A stretch of 64,000 bases of DNA. Origin: Prochlorococcus sp. AG-355-K03 (GTDB lineage: Bacteria > Cyanobacteriota > Cyanobacteriia > PCC-6307 > Cyanobiaceae). The translations under genes were made by a program, and so were the position numbers. The DNA lies in assembly GCA_003278685.1 (NCBI GenBank), contig QCDS01000001.1:62001-126000 (forward strand). Direction: 5' to 3'. The notes under the pieces were generated by a model. The model searched no databases, was not told the DNA's origin, and was given only the letters and a program-made list of their open reading frames with translations. Positions 20,221 to 28,891 of this stretch are shown in pieces (the stretch's first letter is position 1; every line of letters starts with the position of its first letter).

Positions 20221-21075
20221 GTGAAACTTGAATTATCTAATAGGGAACAAGGAATTTATGTCTTTCAGTTAGATAAAAATAATTACATTAAATTTTGTCC
20301 TGAAAGAGGAGGAGTTATTACAAATTGGGTTTCGGATGGTAATGAAATACTTTATTTCGATGAAACAAGATTTATGGATAAGACAAAAAGTATTAGGGGA
20401 GGCATTCCAATCTTGTTCCCAATTTGTGGAAATCTCAATACCTCTAGTTCAATATTTGGAAATAGTTATTTGCAATTACCACAACATGGTTTCGCTAGAA
20501 ATTTACAATGGCAATACTCCTTAAATGAAAATGAAAAAATTTTATACTTGTTATTAAATGCATCTAAACAAACCAAAAAATATTATCCTTTCGATTTCGA
20601 ACTTAAAATAAAAGTTACCTTAAAAATTAACTTTTTAGAATTTGAAATTACAATCAATAACAAAACAGATTTTGCTATGCCTATAAATTTTGGTTTGCAT
20701 CCATATTTTAATGTTTCAGATTTCAAAAATTTAGAGTTTGTTAATAATCCACTTAATTGTCAGGATCAAGAAAGAAATACTTTAAGTAATACTTTGGATG
20801 AATTAAACAAAATTAATTTAGGAGTTGATCTACTTATGTATACTTCCGGTAGAAGCTCTTTTCGAGATAAGATTTTTAAAAGAGAGGTAACTTTAAACCA
20901 TCCATATCCTTTTGATTTAGGCGTTATTTGGAGTGATCCTCCAAGAAGAATGATATGTCTCGAACCTTGGACTAGTCCCAGAAATTCTTTTGTTGATGGA
21001 TTTAGAAAAATTATTATTCCTTCAAATGATAGCAAAAGGTTAAATGCTTCAATACAAATAAAATCTCTTAAGTAA
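20221..21075 (+). CDS. Aldose-1-epimerase / galactose mutarotase-like protein
   Basis: A 284-residue beta-sandwich protein of the aldose epimerase superfamily, which interconverts alpha and beta anomers of sugars or sugar phosphates. The probable catalytic residues are visible: histidine in PQHGFARN, histidine in GLHPYFN and glutamate in CLEPWTSPRNSF. The RGGIPILFPICGN block is typical of the D-hexose-6-phosphate epimerase-like group. The start is GTG at 20221, 9 bases after the hydrolase stop. The exact sugar is not clear. It is followed after 13 bases by a four-carbon acid sugar kinase family gene. Confidence 0.9.
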   Translation: MKLELSNREQGIYVFQLDKNNYIKFCPERGGVITNWVSDGNEILYFDETRFMDKTKSIRGGIPILFPICGNLNTSSSIFGNSYLQLPQHGFARNLQWQYSLNENEKILYLLLNASKQTKKYYPFDFELKIKVTLKINFLEFEITINNKTDFAMPINFGLHPYFNVSDFKNLEFVNNPLNCQDQERNTLSNTLDELNKINLGVDLLMYTSGRSSFRDKIFKREVTLNHPYPFDLGVIWSDPPRRMICLEPWTSPRNSFVDGFRKIIIPSNDSKRLNASIQIKSLK

Positions 21076-21088
21076 TTTTGCAATACTT

Positions 21089-22435
21089 ATGAAATTTGTT
21101 GTTATAGATGATGATCCCACAGGCTCTCAAACTGTTCACGATTGCTTATTACTGCTTAAGTGGGACTGCTCAACTTTAGTCAAAGGTTTTGAATCTAAAT
21201 CTAATTTATTTTTTATTTTGGCTAACACGAGGTCACTATCGGAAAATGATGCAAAATTAACAATAGAGGAAATTTGCAAAAATCTTAAGACTGTAATTAC
21301 TTCTCAAGCCTATGAAGAAGAAATTATTTTTATAAGTAGAGGAGACTCTACTCTTCGAGGACATAACTTTTTAGAGCCAATTGCTCTAGATAGTTGCTTA
21401 GGTCCTTTTGATGCTACTTTTCATATTCCAGCTTTCATAGAGGGTAAAAGATTTACAATTAATGGATCTCATTTTGTTGATAAAACTCCTATTAGTCAAA
21501 CAATTTTTGCAAAAGATAAAATTTTTGGATATGAGACAAGTAATGTAAAGAATCTTTTATTTCAGCAGAGTAAATCGCAAATAAATTTTGAAGATATTCA
21601 AAATCTTTTACTGTCAGATATCGAAATGCTAAATGATAAAGAAAATAATATTGTTTTTAAAACACTAAAGAACTTGAAGAATAATAAACATGTAATTGTA
21701 GATGTAGAAAATTATTCTCAGCTAAAAAAATTTTCTTTAGTAATTAAAAAATTAATTAAACAAAAAAAATTCCTTTTTCGAACTGCAGCAAGTTTTATAA
21801 GTTCAATTTCTGAAAAAAGTTTCTCTCAGAGTGAAATATTTTTCTCTAATTTAAGAATAAGAAATAAAGAAAAGAGTTTTCTTCCAGGACTGATAATTGT
21901 TGGATCTTATGTAGAACTTTCAACAATACAATTGAATAATTTATTAGATATGGGAGATTGCAATCCAGTTGAATTAGATGTTTTTGAATTCTTTAAAATT
22001 ATTTCATCAGATAATAATCAGAAGCGAATTAATTTGTTTAAAAATAAATTTTTGAAAGAAATTAGATTTTCTTTTGAGAAAGGAAAAACTCCTGTTTTGT
22101 TTACTTCAAGAAAATTTATGTCTTTAGATGCTTCTGAACTATTTAATTTTTATAATTTACTTGCTTGTTTTATTGCTGAATTAGTCGCAGATTTGAAGTA
22201 TGAAATAGGATATTTGATTTCAAAAGGTGGCATAACAACAAATTTGATTCTTAGTAAAGGACTTAATGCAGATTATGTTTATCTTGAAGGACAGATTTTA
22301 ACTGGCATTTCAGTGGTGTCTTACAATCTAAAAAATGGTGAAAAACTTCCAATTGTTACTCATCCTGGAAATATTGGCACTAAAGATTCACTGGTTGATA
22401 TTTGGAAAGTTTTTGAAAATAAAAATAATTTTTAA
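21089..22435 (+). CDS. Four-carbon acid sugar kinase family protein (DUF1537)
   Basis: 448 residues with both DUF1537 domains. The N-terminal sugar-acid-binding domain begins with the signature IDDDPTGSQTVHD and has RGDSTLRGH. The C-terminal nucleotide-binding domain has SKGGITTNLILSKGL, LEGQILTGISV and THPGNIGTKDSLVDIW. Characterised members phosphorylate D-threonate, D-erythronate or 3-oxo-tetronate. The cyanobacterial substrate is not known, and the usual partners (a PdxA2-like dehydrogenase, an aldolase) are not here. It is last in a tight three-gene row with the hydrolase and mutarotase, and convergent with icd across 2 bases. Confidence 0.88.
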   Translation: MKFVVIDDDPTGSQTVHDCLLLLKWDCSTLVKGFESKSNLFFILANTRSLSENDAKLTIEEICKNLKTVITSQAYEEEIIFISRGDSTLRGHNFLEPIALDSCLGPFDATFHIPAFIEGKRFTINGSHFVDKTPISQTIFAKDKIFGYETSNVKNLLFQQSKSQINFEDIQNLLLSDIEMLNDKENNIVFKTLKNLKNNKHVIVDVENYSQLKKFSLVIKKLIKQKKFLFRTAASFISSISEKSFSQSEIFFSNLRIRNKEKSFLPGLIIVGSYVELSTIQLNNLLDMGDCNPVELDVFEFFKIISSDNNQKRINLFKNKFLKEIRFSFEKGKTPVLFTSRKFMSLDASELFNFYNLLACFIAELVADLKYEIGYLISKGGITTNLILSKGLNADYVYLEGQILTGISVVSYNLKNGEKLPIVTHPGNIGTKDSLVDIWKVFENKNNF

Positions 22436-22437
22436 AA

Positions 22438-23862
22438 TTAGAAATTTGAGATAATTTCTTCAGCAAAACTGCTGCAGGATAAGGGCTCTACTTTTGGTTC
22501 CATTAAGCGTGCTAGATCATAGGTGACTTTTTTTTGCTCTATTGCCTTGCTTAATCCATTAGTAATTAAGTTAGCTGCTTCATCCCAACCAAAATATTCA
22601 AGCATCATTACACCACTAAGAATTACTGAGCCTGGATTAATTTTGTTTAAGCCTGCATGTTTTGGAGCGGTACCGTGCGTAGCTTCGAAAATTGCTGCAT
22701 TATCTCCAATATTTGCACCCGGAGCCATACCTAGTCCTCCAACAATTGCTGCAGCTGCATCAGAAACATAGTCGCCATTAAGGTTTAATGTCGCAAGAAT
22801 TGAATATTCTTGAGGTCTAGTTTGAATTTGTTGAAATATACTATCAGCTATCCGATCATCAACAAGAATAAGTTCTCTCCATTTTCCATCTCCGTGGGAT
22901 TTTGATATTGATGCAATAACTTCTTTAATTTCTTCGCAAATGAATGCTTTTTTGTTATTTGTAAGCTTGTCAAAACCTGGTTCAATTTTTCGAGCATTAT
23001 TTTCAATTGTAATTTCTGGATTTTTCTGAATATTATCTAAAATCCAGCTTTCTCTTTCTGTAATGCAATCTTCCCTAAATTCATTTACTGCTAATTCATA
23101 TCCCCAATCTCTAAATGCACCTTCTGTATATTTCATAATATTCCCTTTATGTACAAGAGTTACATGCCTTTTATCCCCTAATAATCTTTTAGCATGTTCA
23201 ATAGCTTTTCTAATATGCCTTTGGCTGCCAGATTTACTCACTGGTTTTATTCCAATACCTGATCCATTTGGTATGGATCTATTTTTTAAATTTTTACTTT
23301 TTGGTATGACAAAGTTATTTAAGTGATTAATTAATTCAAGACAATCATTATCCTCCGCTTCCCATTCAATTCCCATGTAGATATCCTCAGTATTTTCTCT
23401 GTAAACAATAACGTCTAAATTTTGGGGATTTTTGTGAGGGCTTGGAGTTCCTGAATAATATTTGCATGGTCTAACACAGCTATATAAATCAAAGATTTGT
23501 CTTAATGCAACATTAAGAGATCTAATACCTCCCCCGATAGGAGTCGTTAAAGGACCTTTGATGGCTACACCAAAATGTTTGATTGCTTCAATAGTATCTT
23601 GAGGGAGATAGTTATATGTTCCATAAAGTTCACAAGCTTCATCTCCTGCATAGACTTTAAACCAATTAATTTTTCTTTCATCTCCATAGCTTTTTTTAAT
23701 CGCTGAATCAAGAACGATTTGAGTAGCAGGCCAAATATCAACTCCAGTACCATCACCCCTAATAAATGGGACAATTGGATTATTAGGAACATTAGGTTTG
23801 CCTTGATTAAATGTTATTATCTCGCCTTCATTAGGTAAAGTTAATTTTTCAAATTTTGGCAT
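22438..23862 (-). CDS. icd: Isocitrate dehydrogenase (NADP)
   Basis: Converts isocitrate to 2-oxoglutarate, the carbon skeleton for ammonium assimilation and a nitrogen-status signal in cyanobacteria. 474 residues, as in the cyanobacterial long form, with an insertion relative to E. coli. Conserved blocks: FIRGDGTGVDIWPA, GPLTTPIGGGIRSLNV, YRENTEDIYMGIEW, SGSQRHIRKAIEHAK, VHKGNIMKYTEGAF, and near the end EATHGTAPKHAGLNKINPGS. The 211 bases upstream hold two inverted repeats that could be operators or leader structures. I looked for an NtcA box (GTA-N8-TAC) there and did not find one. Confidence 0.97.
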   Translation of the reverse strand: MPKFEKLTLPNEGEIITFNQGKPNVPNNPIVPFIRGDGTGVDIWPATQIVLDSAIKKSYGDERKINWFKVYAGDEACELYGTYNYLPQDTIEAIKHFGVAIKGPLTTPIGGGIRSLNVALRQIFDLYSCVRPCKYYSGTPSPHKNPQNLDVIVYRENTEDIYMGIEWEAEDNDCLELINHLNNFVIPKSKNLKNRSIPNGSGIGIKPVSKSGSQRHIRKAIEHAKRLLGDKRHVTLVHKGNIMKYTEGAFRDWGYELAVNEFREDCITERESWILDNIQKNPEITIENNARKIEPGFDKLTNNKKAFICEEIKEVIASISKSHGDGKWRELILVDDRIADSIFQQIQTRPQEYSILATLNLNGDYVSDAAAAIVGGLGMAPGANIGDNAAIFEATHGTAPKHAGLNKINPGSVILSGVMMLEYFGWDEAANLITNGLSKAIEQKKVTYDLARLMEPKVEPLSCSSFAEEIISNF

Positions 23863-23880
23863 AGCATTGAATTAATAAAA

Positions 23881-23929
23881 GACAACTCATTAAAGTTGCT
23901 CGTATTGTAATTTGTGATGAGTTATTGTC
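23881..23929 (-). promoter_or_regulatory. Inverted repeats in the icd upstream region
   Basis: GACAACTCAT (23881-23890) and ATGAGTTATTGTC (23917-23929) are near-inverted copies, with three extra bases in the right arm. Inside lies CAACT/AGTTG, an alternative short hairpin. The pair ends about 19 bases before the icd start codon (minus strand), so it would be in the 5' leader or overlap the promoter. A second small repeat, ATTCA-N4-TGAAT, lies at 23951-23964. Function is unknown. Confidence 0.3.
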
Positions 23930-24073
23930 TTTAAAACCTAGAAATTTATTATTCAAATGTGAATAGACAATACTTTATTCATCAGCATTTCAACATCTTT
24001 ATTAAAAGAAAAAGTAGTTAATAAGCAAGTTAAAGCAAATTATGTCATTTTCAAAAAAAATACGCAGCTGCTT

Positions 24074-24505
24074 ATGAATGCGAGTTCAAATGTAAGTAAT
24101 GTTGAAATAGCTAATAAAATTGCTTCTACTGCAGCTTTGTTTCGGAAATATTTTCCAGATGCAAGCGTAAACTTTAGTCCCTGGGAAAATTCAAATAATG
24201 AATCCATGCAAGATACTATTGATTTTGCGTTTCATTTCCCTGGTTGGAGTCCTCTTATTGAATGTAGAGCAATACTTTTACAATTAAGAATAGAAAATCA
24301 TAATAATGGCAGAGTTCCGAAATTGTTGGGAATAATAATGCGAGGTATGATTGTTCCCTCCGAGAGATGGAGAGTGGCTACCATCGGTGATTGGGAAATG
24401 ACTGGTACTCATCTACCGCAAAAGGAACAAACAGATAACCTGTATTTGGTTTGTAAAGAACTTTATAAGCTATTCTCTACAACATCCGCTGGTAACAAAA
24501 ATTAG
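24074..24505 (+). CDS. Conserved cyanobacterial hypothetical protein
   Basis: 143 residues, soluble, no signal peptide. The body reads as a mixed alpha/beta domain with several tryptophans: FRKYFPDASVNFSPWENS, FAFHFPGWSPLIECRAILLQ, MIVPSERWRVATIGDWEMTG. I know it only as a conserved protein of cyanobacteria without a function. It lies 57 bases upstream of the heme oxygenase gene on the same strand but has no obvious link to bilins. An ATG at 24042 is out of frame; one more A in the run at 24053-24060 would join it to this frame, so the N-terminus could be longer if that run is miscounted. Confidence 0.75.
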   Translation: MNASSNVSNVEIANKIASTAALFRKYFPDASVNFSPWENSNNESMQDTIDFAFHFPGWSPLIECRAILLQLRIENHNNGRVPKLLGIIMRGMIVPSERWRVATIGDWEMTGTHLPQKEQTDNLYLVCKELYKLFSTTSAGNKN

Positions 24506-24562
24506 CTGTTTTATGTATTTTCCTTGTAGATTAAATACACTTACAAAAATAATTCTAAATAT

Positions 24563-25274
24563 ATGGCAGTCGCTCTTGCAGGACAATTAAGAGAAGGGAC
24601 AAAAAAATCCCATACTATGGCAGAAAATACTGGCTTTGTGGCTTGTTTTTTAAAAGGAGTTGTTGAAAAAAAATCTTATAGAAAATTAATTAGTGATTTA
24701 TATTTTGTTTATGAAGCTATGGAGGAAGAAATTGAAAGACTGGTCAATGAGGAACATCCCGTAATAAAACCTATAGGTTTTAAATCATTATTCAGGAAAG
24801 AAACTCTTGTAAATGATCTTAAATTTTATTTTGGTGAAAACTGGAAGAATGAAATTAATATTTCTCATTCAGCAAAAGAATATGTTGAAAGAATCCGAGA
24901 GGTCGCTAAAAATTCACCAGAGCTCTTAGTTGGTCATCACTACACTCGCTATATAGGAGATTTATCTGGGGGGGCAAATCTTGAAAAGGATCGCTAAAAA
25001 AGCATTAAATTTGCAGGGAAATGATGGTTTAAATTTTTATGAGTTTGAATTAATTGCTGATGAAAAGAAATTCAAGGAAGAATATTCCCTTACTTTGAAT
25101 CAACTTCCAATAAATCAAAAGACGGCTGATGAAATTATTGATGAAGCTAATCAAGCTTTTACTTATAATATGAAAATGTTTAAGGAGCTTGAAGGTAACT
25201 TGATTGCTGTTCTAGGCAAGATTGTATTTAATTACATTACAAAAAAAGTTAGGAAAGGAAGTACCGAGACCTAA
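24563..25274 (+). pseudogene. ho1: Heme oxygenase, interrupted by a one-base frameshift
   Basis: Heme oxygenase opens heme to biliverdin IX-alpha, the precursor of phycoerythrobilin. The first frame (24563-24997) gives REGTKKSHTMAENTGFV, with the proximal histidine, and VGHHYTRYIGDLSGG, then goes wrong. The correct continuation, QILKRIAKKALNLQG, is in another frame that runs to 25274. The switch falls in a run of seven G at 24968-24974; six G would restore one ORF of about 237 codons, the normal length. It lies directly ahead of intact pebA and pebB. Either the G run is miscounted, or the gene is newly broken, or slippage restores some full-length product. Confidence 0.9.
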
Positions 25275-25279
25275 TATTT

Positions 25280-25990
25280 ATGTTTGATTCATTAGTTGAT
25301 TTCCTTAAAACCAATATTGATGAATTAAATGGACATGAAGTACAAATATCTAGTGAATTCAAAGAACATCACAATGAAGACTCAAAATATATTATTAAAA
25401 ATTGGCTTTTTTCATCTCCCGAATATAGAAAGTGGCGAATAACAAGATTAGATGGTGGCAAAAAACTGCAAGTCTTTAATACGGTCGCATATCCTAAGTT
25501 TGATAGTGAATTGCCTATTTTAGGAGCTGATATTTTATGGTTTGGAACTTCTCAAAAGTTATTAGCAATACTTGATTATCAACCTTTAATTCAAGAAAGC
25601 AAATATCTTGAAAAATATTGTTCAAGTTTAGGTAGTATTAAGAAAAAATATTCTGCATTTGATAATAATAAAATGAAGAATATATATGATTCAAAAAAGT
25701 ATTTTTCCCCATGGGTGATTATATGTAGAGGGAATAAATTAAATCTTGATAGAGATTTAAATAATATATTTCATTCATTTGTAAATAATTATTTGAACAT
25801 TTATAAATCGAATCCTGTTAATCAATTTTTAAATGCAGAAGAAATAAAGATTAATCAAATTAAATATGATAAGTACAGTTTTGAAAAAGACCCTGCAGAT
25901 AAATTGTTTAAATCTTTTTTTGGAGAAAAATGGACAAGAAAATTTATCGATAAATTTCTATTCACATTAAATAATGAGATTATTCATTGA
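25280..25990 (+). CDS. pebA: 15,16-dihydrobiliverdin:ferredoxin oxidoreductase
   Basis: First of two ferredoxin-dependent bilin reductases that make phycoerythrobilin: biliverdin IX-alpha to 15,16-dihydrobiliverdin. 236 residues. The FDBR fold is seen in [32 protein letters not shown] with a conserved aspartate, LAILDYQPL, and near the end [20 protein letters not shown] with the second conserved acid. It starts 5 bases after the ho1 stop, and its stop abuts the pebB ATG with no gap, so ho1-pebA-pebB read as one operon. Confidence 0.95.
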   Translation: MFDSLVDFLKTNIDELNGHEVQISSEFKEHHNEDSKYIIKNWLFSSPEYRKWRITRLDGGKKLQVFNTVAYPKFDSELPILGADILWFGTSQKLLAILDYQPLIQESKYLEKYCSSLGSIKKKYSAFDNNKMKNIYDSKKYFSPWVIICRGNKLNLDRDLNNIFHSFVNNYLNIYKSNPVNQFLNAEEIKINQIKYDKYSFEKDPADKLFKSFFGEKWTRKFIDKFLFTLNNEIIH

Positions 25991-26752
25991 ATGTTAATAC
26001 AAGATACTATTTTTAACAGGCCTGATTGGAGATGGCATAATTTTTTAAAATATTTAATAAATAATTTAAGTAAATATAACTGTTTAGAAAAAACAATACC
26101 CTCGGAATATTCTTATAAAGATTCAACTTATGGTTCAAAAAAATCAAAAAAAAATGTGAATCTATCTACTTGGGGTGTAACGCATAAAAAAAGAATTCAA
26201 TTCGCAAGGGCAGTTTGTATAAATAGTCCAAATTATTCTGTTTTAAATTTTTTAATTATTCCTAATACTATTTATAACGTCCCATTTTTTGGAGTAGACT
26301 TTGTTTCTCTACCTAATAGTTATTTATTAGTTTTAGATTTTCAGCCTTCATTAAAAATACAAAAACAATATAATAATGAGTTATTAGAAAAACTTATAAA
26401 ACTCAAAAATCATTGTCATTCATCACTCCCATTAGCTGAAAAAATGTCTGCGGATGTAGCTAGATTTTTTTCTCCAGGAGTAATATGGTCAAAATTACCA
26501 AAAGAAGAAAGAAGTGATTTTTTAATTACTAATCAGCTTTATACCTCATTTAAGGAATATCTTGATTTGTATTTGGAAATTCTTTTCGAAAGCAAAGAAG
26601 TCAATATTGAACTTCAAAAAGAATTAATAAACGGTCAAAATGATTATTTAAATTATAGAAGAGATAACGATCCAGCAAGGCCAATGTTGTGGAGTTTGTT
26701 TGGTAAAGAATTTACTGAATCTTTAATTGAAGAAGTTTTATTTACTACTTAA
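25991..26752 (+). CDS. pebB: Phycoerythrobilin:ferredoxin oxidoreductase
   Basis: Second bilin reductase: converts 15,16-dihydrobiliverdin to phycoerythrobilin and is thought to receive it directly from PebA. 253 residues. Family blocks are [40 protein letters not shown] with the conserved aspartate, [23 protein letters not shown], and [20 protein letters not shown]. The ATG follows the pebA TGA immediately. Prochlorococcus has little or no phycoerythrin, so the product may serve a residual phycoerythrin or a sensory role; that is general knowledge, not visible here. Confidence 0.95.
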   Translation: MLIQDTIFNRPDWRWHNFLKYLINNLSKYNCLEKTIPSEYSYKDSTYGSKKSKKNVNLSTWGVTHKKRIQFARAVCINSPNYSVLNFLIIPNTIYNVPFFGVDFVSLPNSYLLVLDFQPSLKIQKQYNNELLEKLIKLKNHCHSSLPLAEKMSADVARFFSPGVIWSKLPKEERSDFLITNQLYTSFKEYLDLYLEILFESKEVNIELQKELINGQNDYLNYRRDNDPARPMLWSLFGKEFTESLIEEVLFTT

Positions 26753-26784
26753 AAGTCTTATAATCTATTGGAATTTGAAATCAT

Positions 26785-27258
26785 ATGAATAAAATTTCTG
26801 TTCTTTTTGTATGTTTGGGAAATATTTGTAGGTCTCCTGCAGCAGAGGCTATCTTTATAAGTCTACTTGAAAAGAAGGGATTAAAAGATGGCTTTATTGT
26901 AGATTCTGCTGGAACTGGAAGTTGGCATATTGGAAAAAAAGCTGACTCTAGGATGAGAATTGCGGCAGAAAGAAGAGATATAAATATCTTAAGCAAGGCT
27001 CGTCAAATTACTAGCAAAGATTTTGACGAATTTAACTATATTCTTGCGATGGACGATTCAAATTTTAGAAATATTCAAGATCTTAAAAATAGAACAGCTT
27101 CAACTGGTTTTGCATCAATAAAAAAAATACAAGATTTTAGATCAGTTTTTAATGAGCAAGAAGTTCCTGACCCATATTTTGGAGGTGATGAAGGCTTTGA
27201 TTATGTCCTTGATATTTTAGAAGACTCTGTAAACGGCTTTTTGGAAAGTATTTCTTGA
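26785..27258 (+). CDS. Low-molecular-weight protein-tyrosine phosphatase
   Basis: 157 residues. The N-terminal P-loop VCLGNICRSPAAEAIF (residues 9-24) holds the C-X5-R-S catalytic motif, and the general acid is in the late segment EVPDPYFGGDEGFDYVLDIL (DP motif). Members remove phosphate from tyrosine; some arginine phosphatases share the fold, so substrate specificity is not settled. It starts 32 bases after pebB on the same strand but has no functional tie to bilins. It is convergent with panC-cmk across 2 bases. Confidence 0.94.
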   Translation: MNKISVLFVCLGNICRSPAAEAIFISLLEKKGLKDGFIVDSAGTGSWHIGKKADSRMRIAAERRDINILSKARQITSKDFDEFNYILAMDDSNFRNIQDLKNRTASTGFASIKKIQDFRSVFNEQEVPDPYFGGDEGFDYVLDILEDSVNGFLESIS

Positions 27259-27260
27259 AT

Positions 27261-28793
27261 TTATTTGATCTGAGTCTCTTTAGGAATCTTGTCATTATAA
27301 AGGTCAACAATTTTATCCACTACCTCATTAATTGAATATCCATCCGTAATAATTTCTATTGCGTCATTCGCTTTTATTAGAGGTGAAATTTCCCTATTGG
27401 AATCTTCAAAATCTCTTTTCTTTATAAGTTCTTTTAATGTATGTAGGTCTATTTCTTGTGAGTCTTTACTATTTTTATCAGATTTTCTTCTTTTTGCTCT
27501 TTCATCGATGCTAGCAGTTAAAAATATTTTAAGTTCTGCATGGGGAAAAACAGTAGTTCCTATGTCTCTTCCCTCAGCTACAAGTCCGCCTGATTTTCCA
27601 ATTTTTCTTTGTTCTTCTACTAAGAATTTTCTTACTTCTTTTATTGAGGAAATTTTAGAAACGATGGAACTTATCTTTTGCGACCTAATTTCTTCAGTAA
27701 CACAGTAGTTATTAACATAAACATCCTGATGTGAATTTGTATTCGACTTGAAAACTATAGATATATTTTTAAGAATATCCTGTAATTTTTTTTCTTTTTT
27801 ATAATCAATACTTTCTTTTATCATAAGCCAACTCAATGCCCTATACATTGCGCCAGTATCTAAATATAAAAGGTTAAGTTTCTTCGCTATTGATTTTGTT
27901 ACAGTACTTTTACCTGAACCTGCAGGACCATCAATTGCAATAATTGGCCTTCTTTTCATTAGAAAAACGTGATCAATTAATCTTGTCTCTCCACATCTTA
28001 TCGCACCAGCCAATAACGAAATATTATCCTCAAGTCTTGCTTTTTGGAGTGTATAAGGGTGTAAATGTTCTAAATATTCAATTGAAATTTTTTTTGCTGA
28101 TAGTTTCTTAATTATTTGGTTTAAATTGATCTTTTTATCTTGTTGAAAATTTTTTTTTGCTTCTAATAACTCACTAGAAAAAAACCTAATCAATTTTCTT
28201 TCGTTTTTTGATAAATGTACATTACGTGAACTTAAAGGAATTCCATCAAAATCTCTTTGTGTAGGTATGGATTTAATAGCAACATTTAATTTCTTTTTAA
28301 GGACAAGATTTTTTAAAATTAAAAGTTGTTGCCAATCTTTTTCTCCTAAATAAAGATTTTTTGGCTTGATGAGATTAAGTAATCTAAAAATTACTGTACA
28401 AACGCCATCAAAATGTCCAACTCGATTTAATCCACATAATGCAGAAGATAATTCTTTTGGAGCTTTTAGGAATTTAATATTTTTATTATTCGGTGGATAT
28501 ATATCTTCATTACTTGGGATAAAGATAGCATCTGCGCCATTTGAAAAGGAGATTTTTATATCATTATCAATTGTTTTAGGGTAATTTTCTAAATCTAACT
28601 TGTTATCAAATTGAAGTGGATTAATAAAAATACTTACTAAATTAACATTAGAATTGTCATTTTTTGCTGTTGATATTAGTTTAATATGACCATCATGAAG
28701 ATTACCCATTGTTGGAATAAAGTTAATTTCACTATTTATATTTCTCCTCCAATTTTCTATTTCTTCAGTTTTCCTTATGATTACTTTCTTCAC
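27261..28793 (-). CDS. panC/cmk: Bifunctional pantoate-beta-alanine ligase / cytidylate kinase
   Basis: A fusion characteristic of cyanobacteria. Residues 1 to about 280 are pantothenate synthetase (CoA pathway): FIPTMGNLHDGHIKLI with the HxGH-type nucleotide-binding motif, IFINPLQF, LNRVGHFDGVCTVIFRLL, LGEKDWQQL and PLSSRNVHLS. From about 283 comes cytidylate kinase (CMP/dCMP to CDP/dCDP): AIDGPAGSGKSTVTKSIA (Walker A), YLDTGAMYRALS, GRDIGTTVFPHAELKIFLTA and RKSDKN. 510 residues total. The start is GTG at 28793; no better ATG is near. It is divergent from purM with 98 bases between starts. Confidence 0.97.
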   Translation of the reverse strand: MKKVIIRKTEEIENWRRNINSEINFIPTMGNLHDGHIKLISTAKNDNSNVNLVSIFINPLQFDNKLDLENYPKTIDNDIKISFSNGADAIFIPSNEDIYPPNNKNIKFLKAPKELSSALCGLNRVGHFDGVCTVIFRLLNLIKPKNLYLGEKDWQQLLILKNLVLKKKLNVAIKSIPTQRDFDGIPLSSRNVHLSKNERKLIRFFSSELLEAKKNFQQDKKINLNQIIKKLSAKKISIEYLEHLHPYTLQKARLEDNISLLAGAIRCGETRLIDHVFLMKRRPIIAIDGPAGSGKSTVTKSIAKKLNLLYLDTGAMYRALSWLMIKESIDYKKEKKLQDILKNISIVFKSNTNSHQDVYVNNYCVTEEIRSQKISSIVSKISSIKEVRKFLVEEQRKIGKSGGLVAEGRDIGTTVFPHAELKIFLTASIDERAKRRKSDKNSKDSQEIDLHTLKELIKKRDFEDSNREISPLIKANDAIEIITDGYSINEVVDKIVDLYNDKIPKETQIK

Positions 28794-28891
28794 TTTGTTT
28801 TTAAAAAATAAATCTATTTGATAAATAATTACTGGACAAAAGCAATCTTAGGAGGAATATCTATATAGGGAAAGTCTATCATTTTTATTTC

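Noticed and set aside
24042..24076. Alternative ATG (MSFSKK...) for the conserved gene before ho1
   Set aside because: It is out of frame and hits a stop after 11 codons; only an extra A in the run at 24053-24060 would connect it, and nothing else supports that.
24506..24562. Possible NtcA box (GTAGATTAAATAC) before ho1
   Set aside because: The spacer between GTA and TAC is seven bases rather than eight, and no correctly spaced minus-10 was evident.
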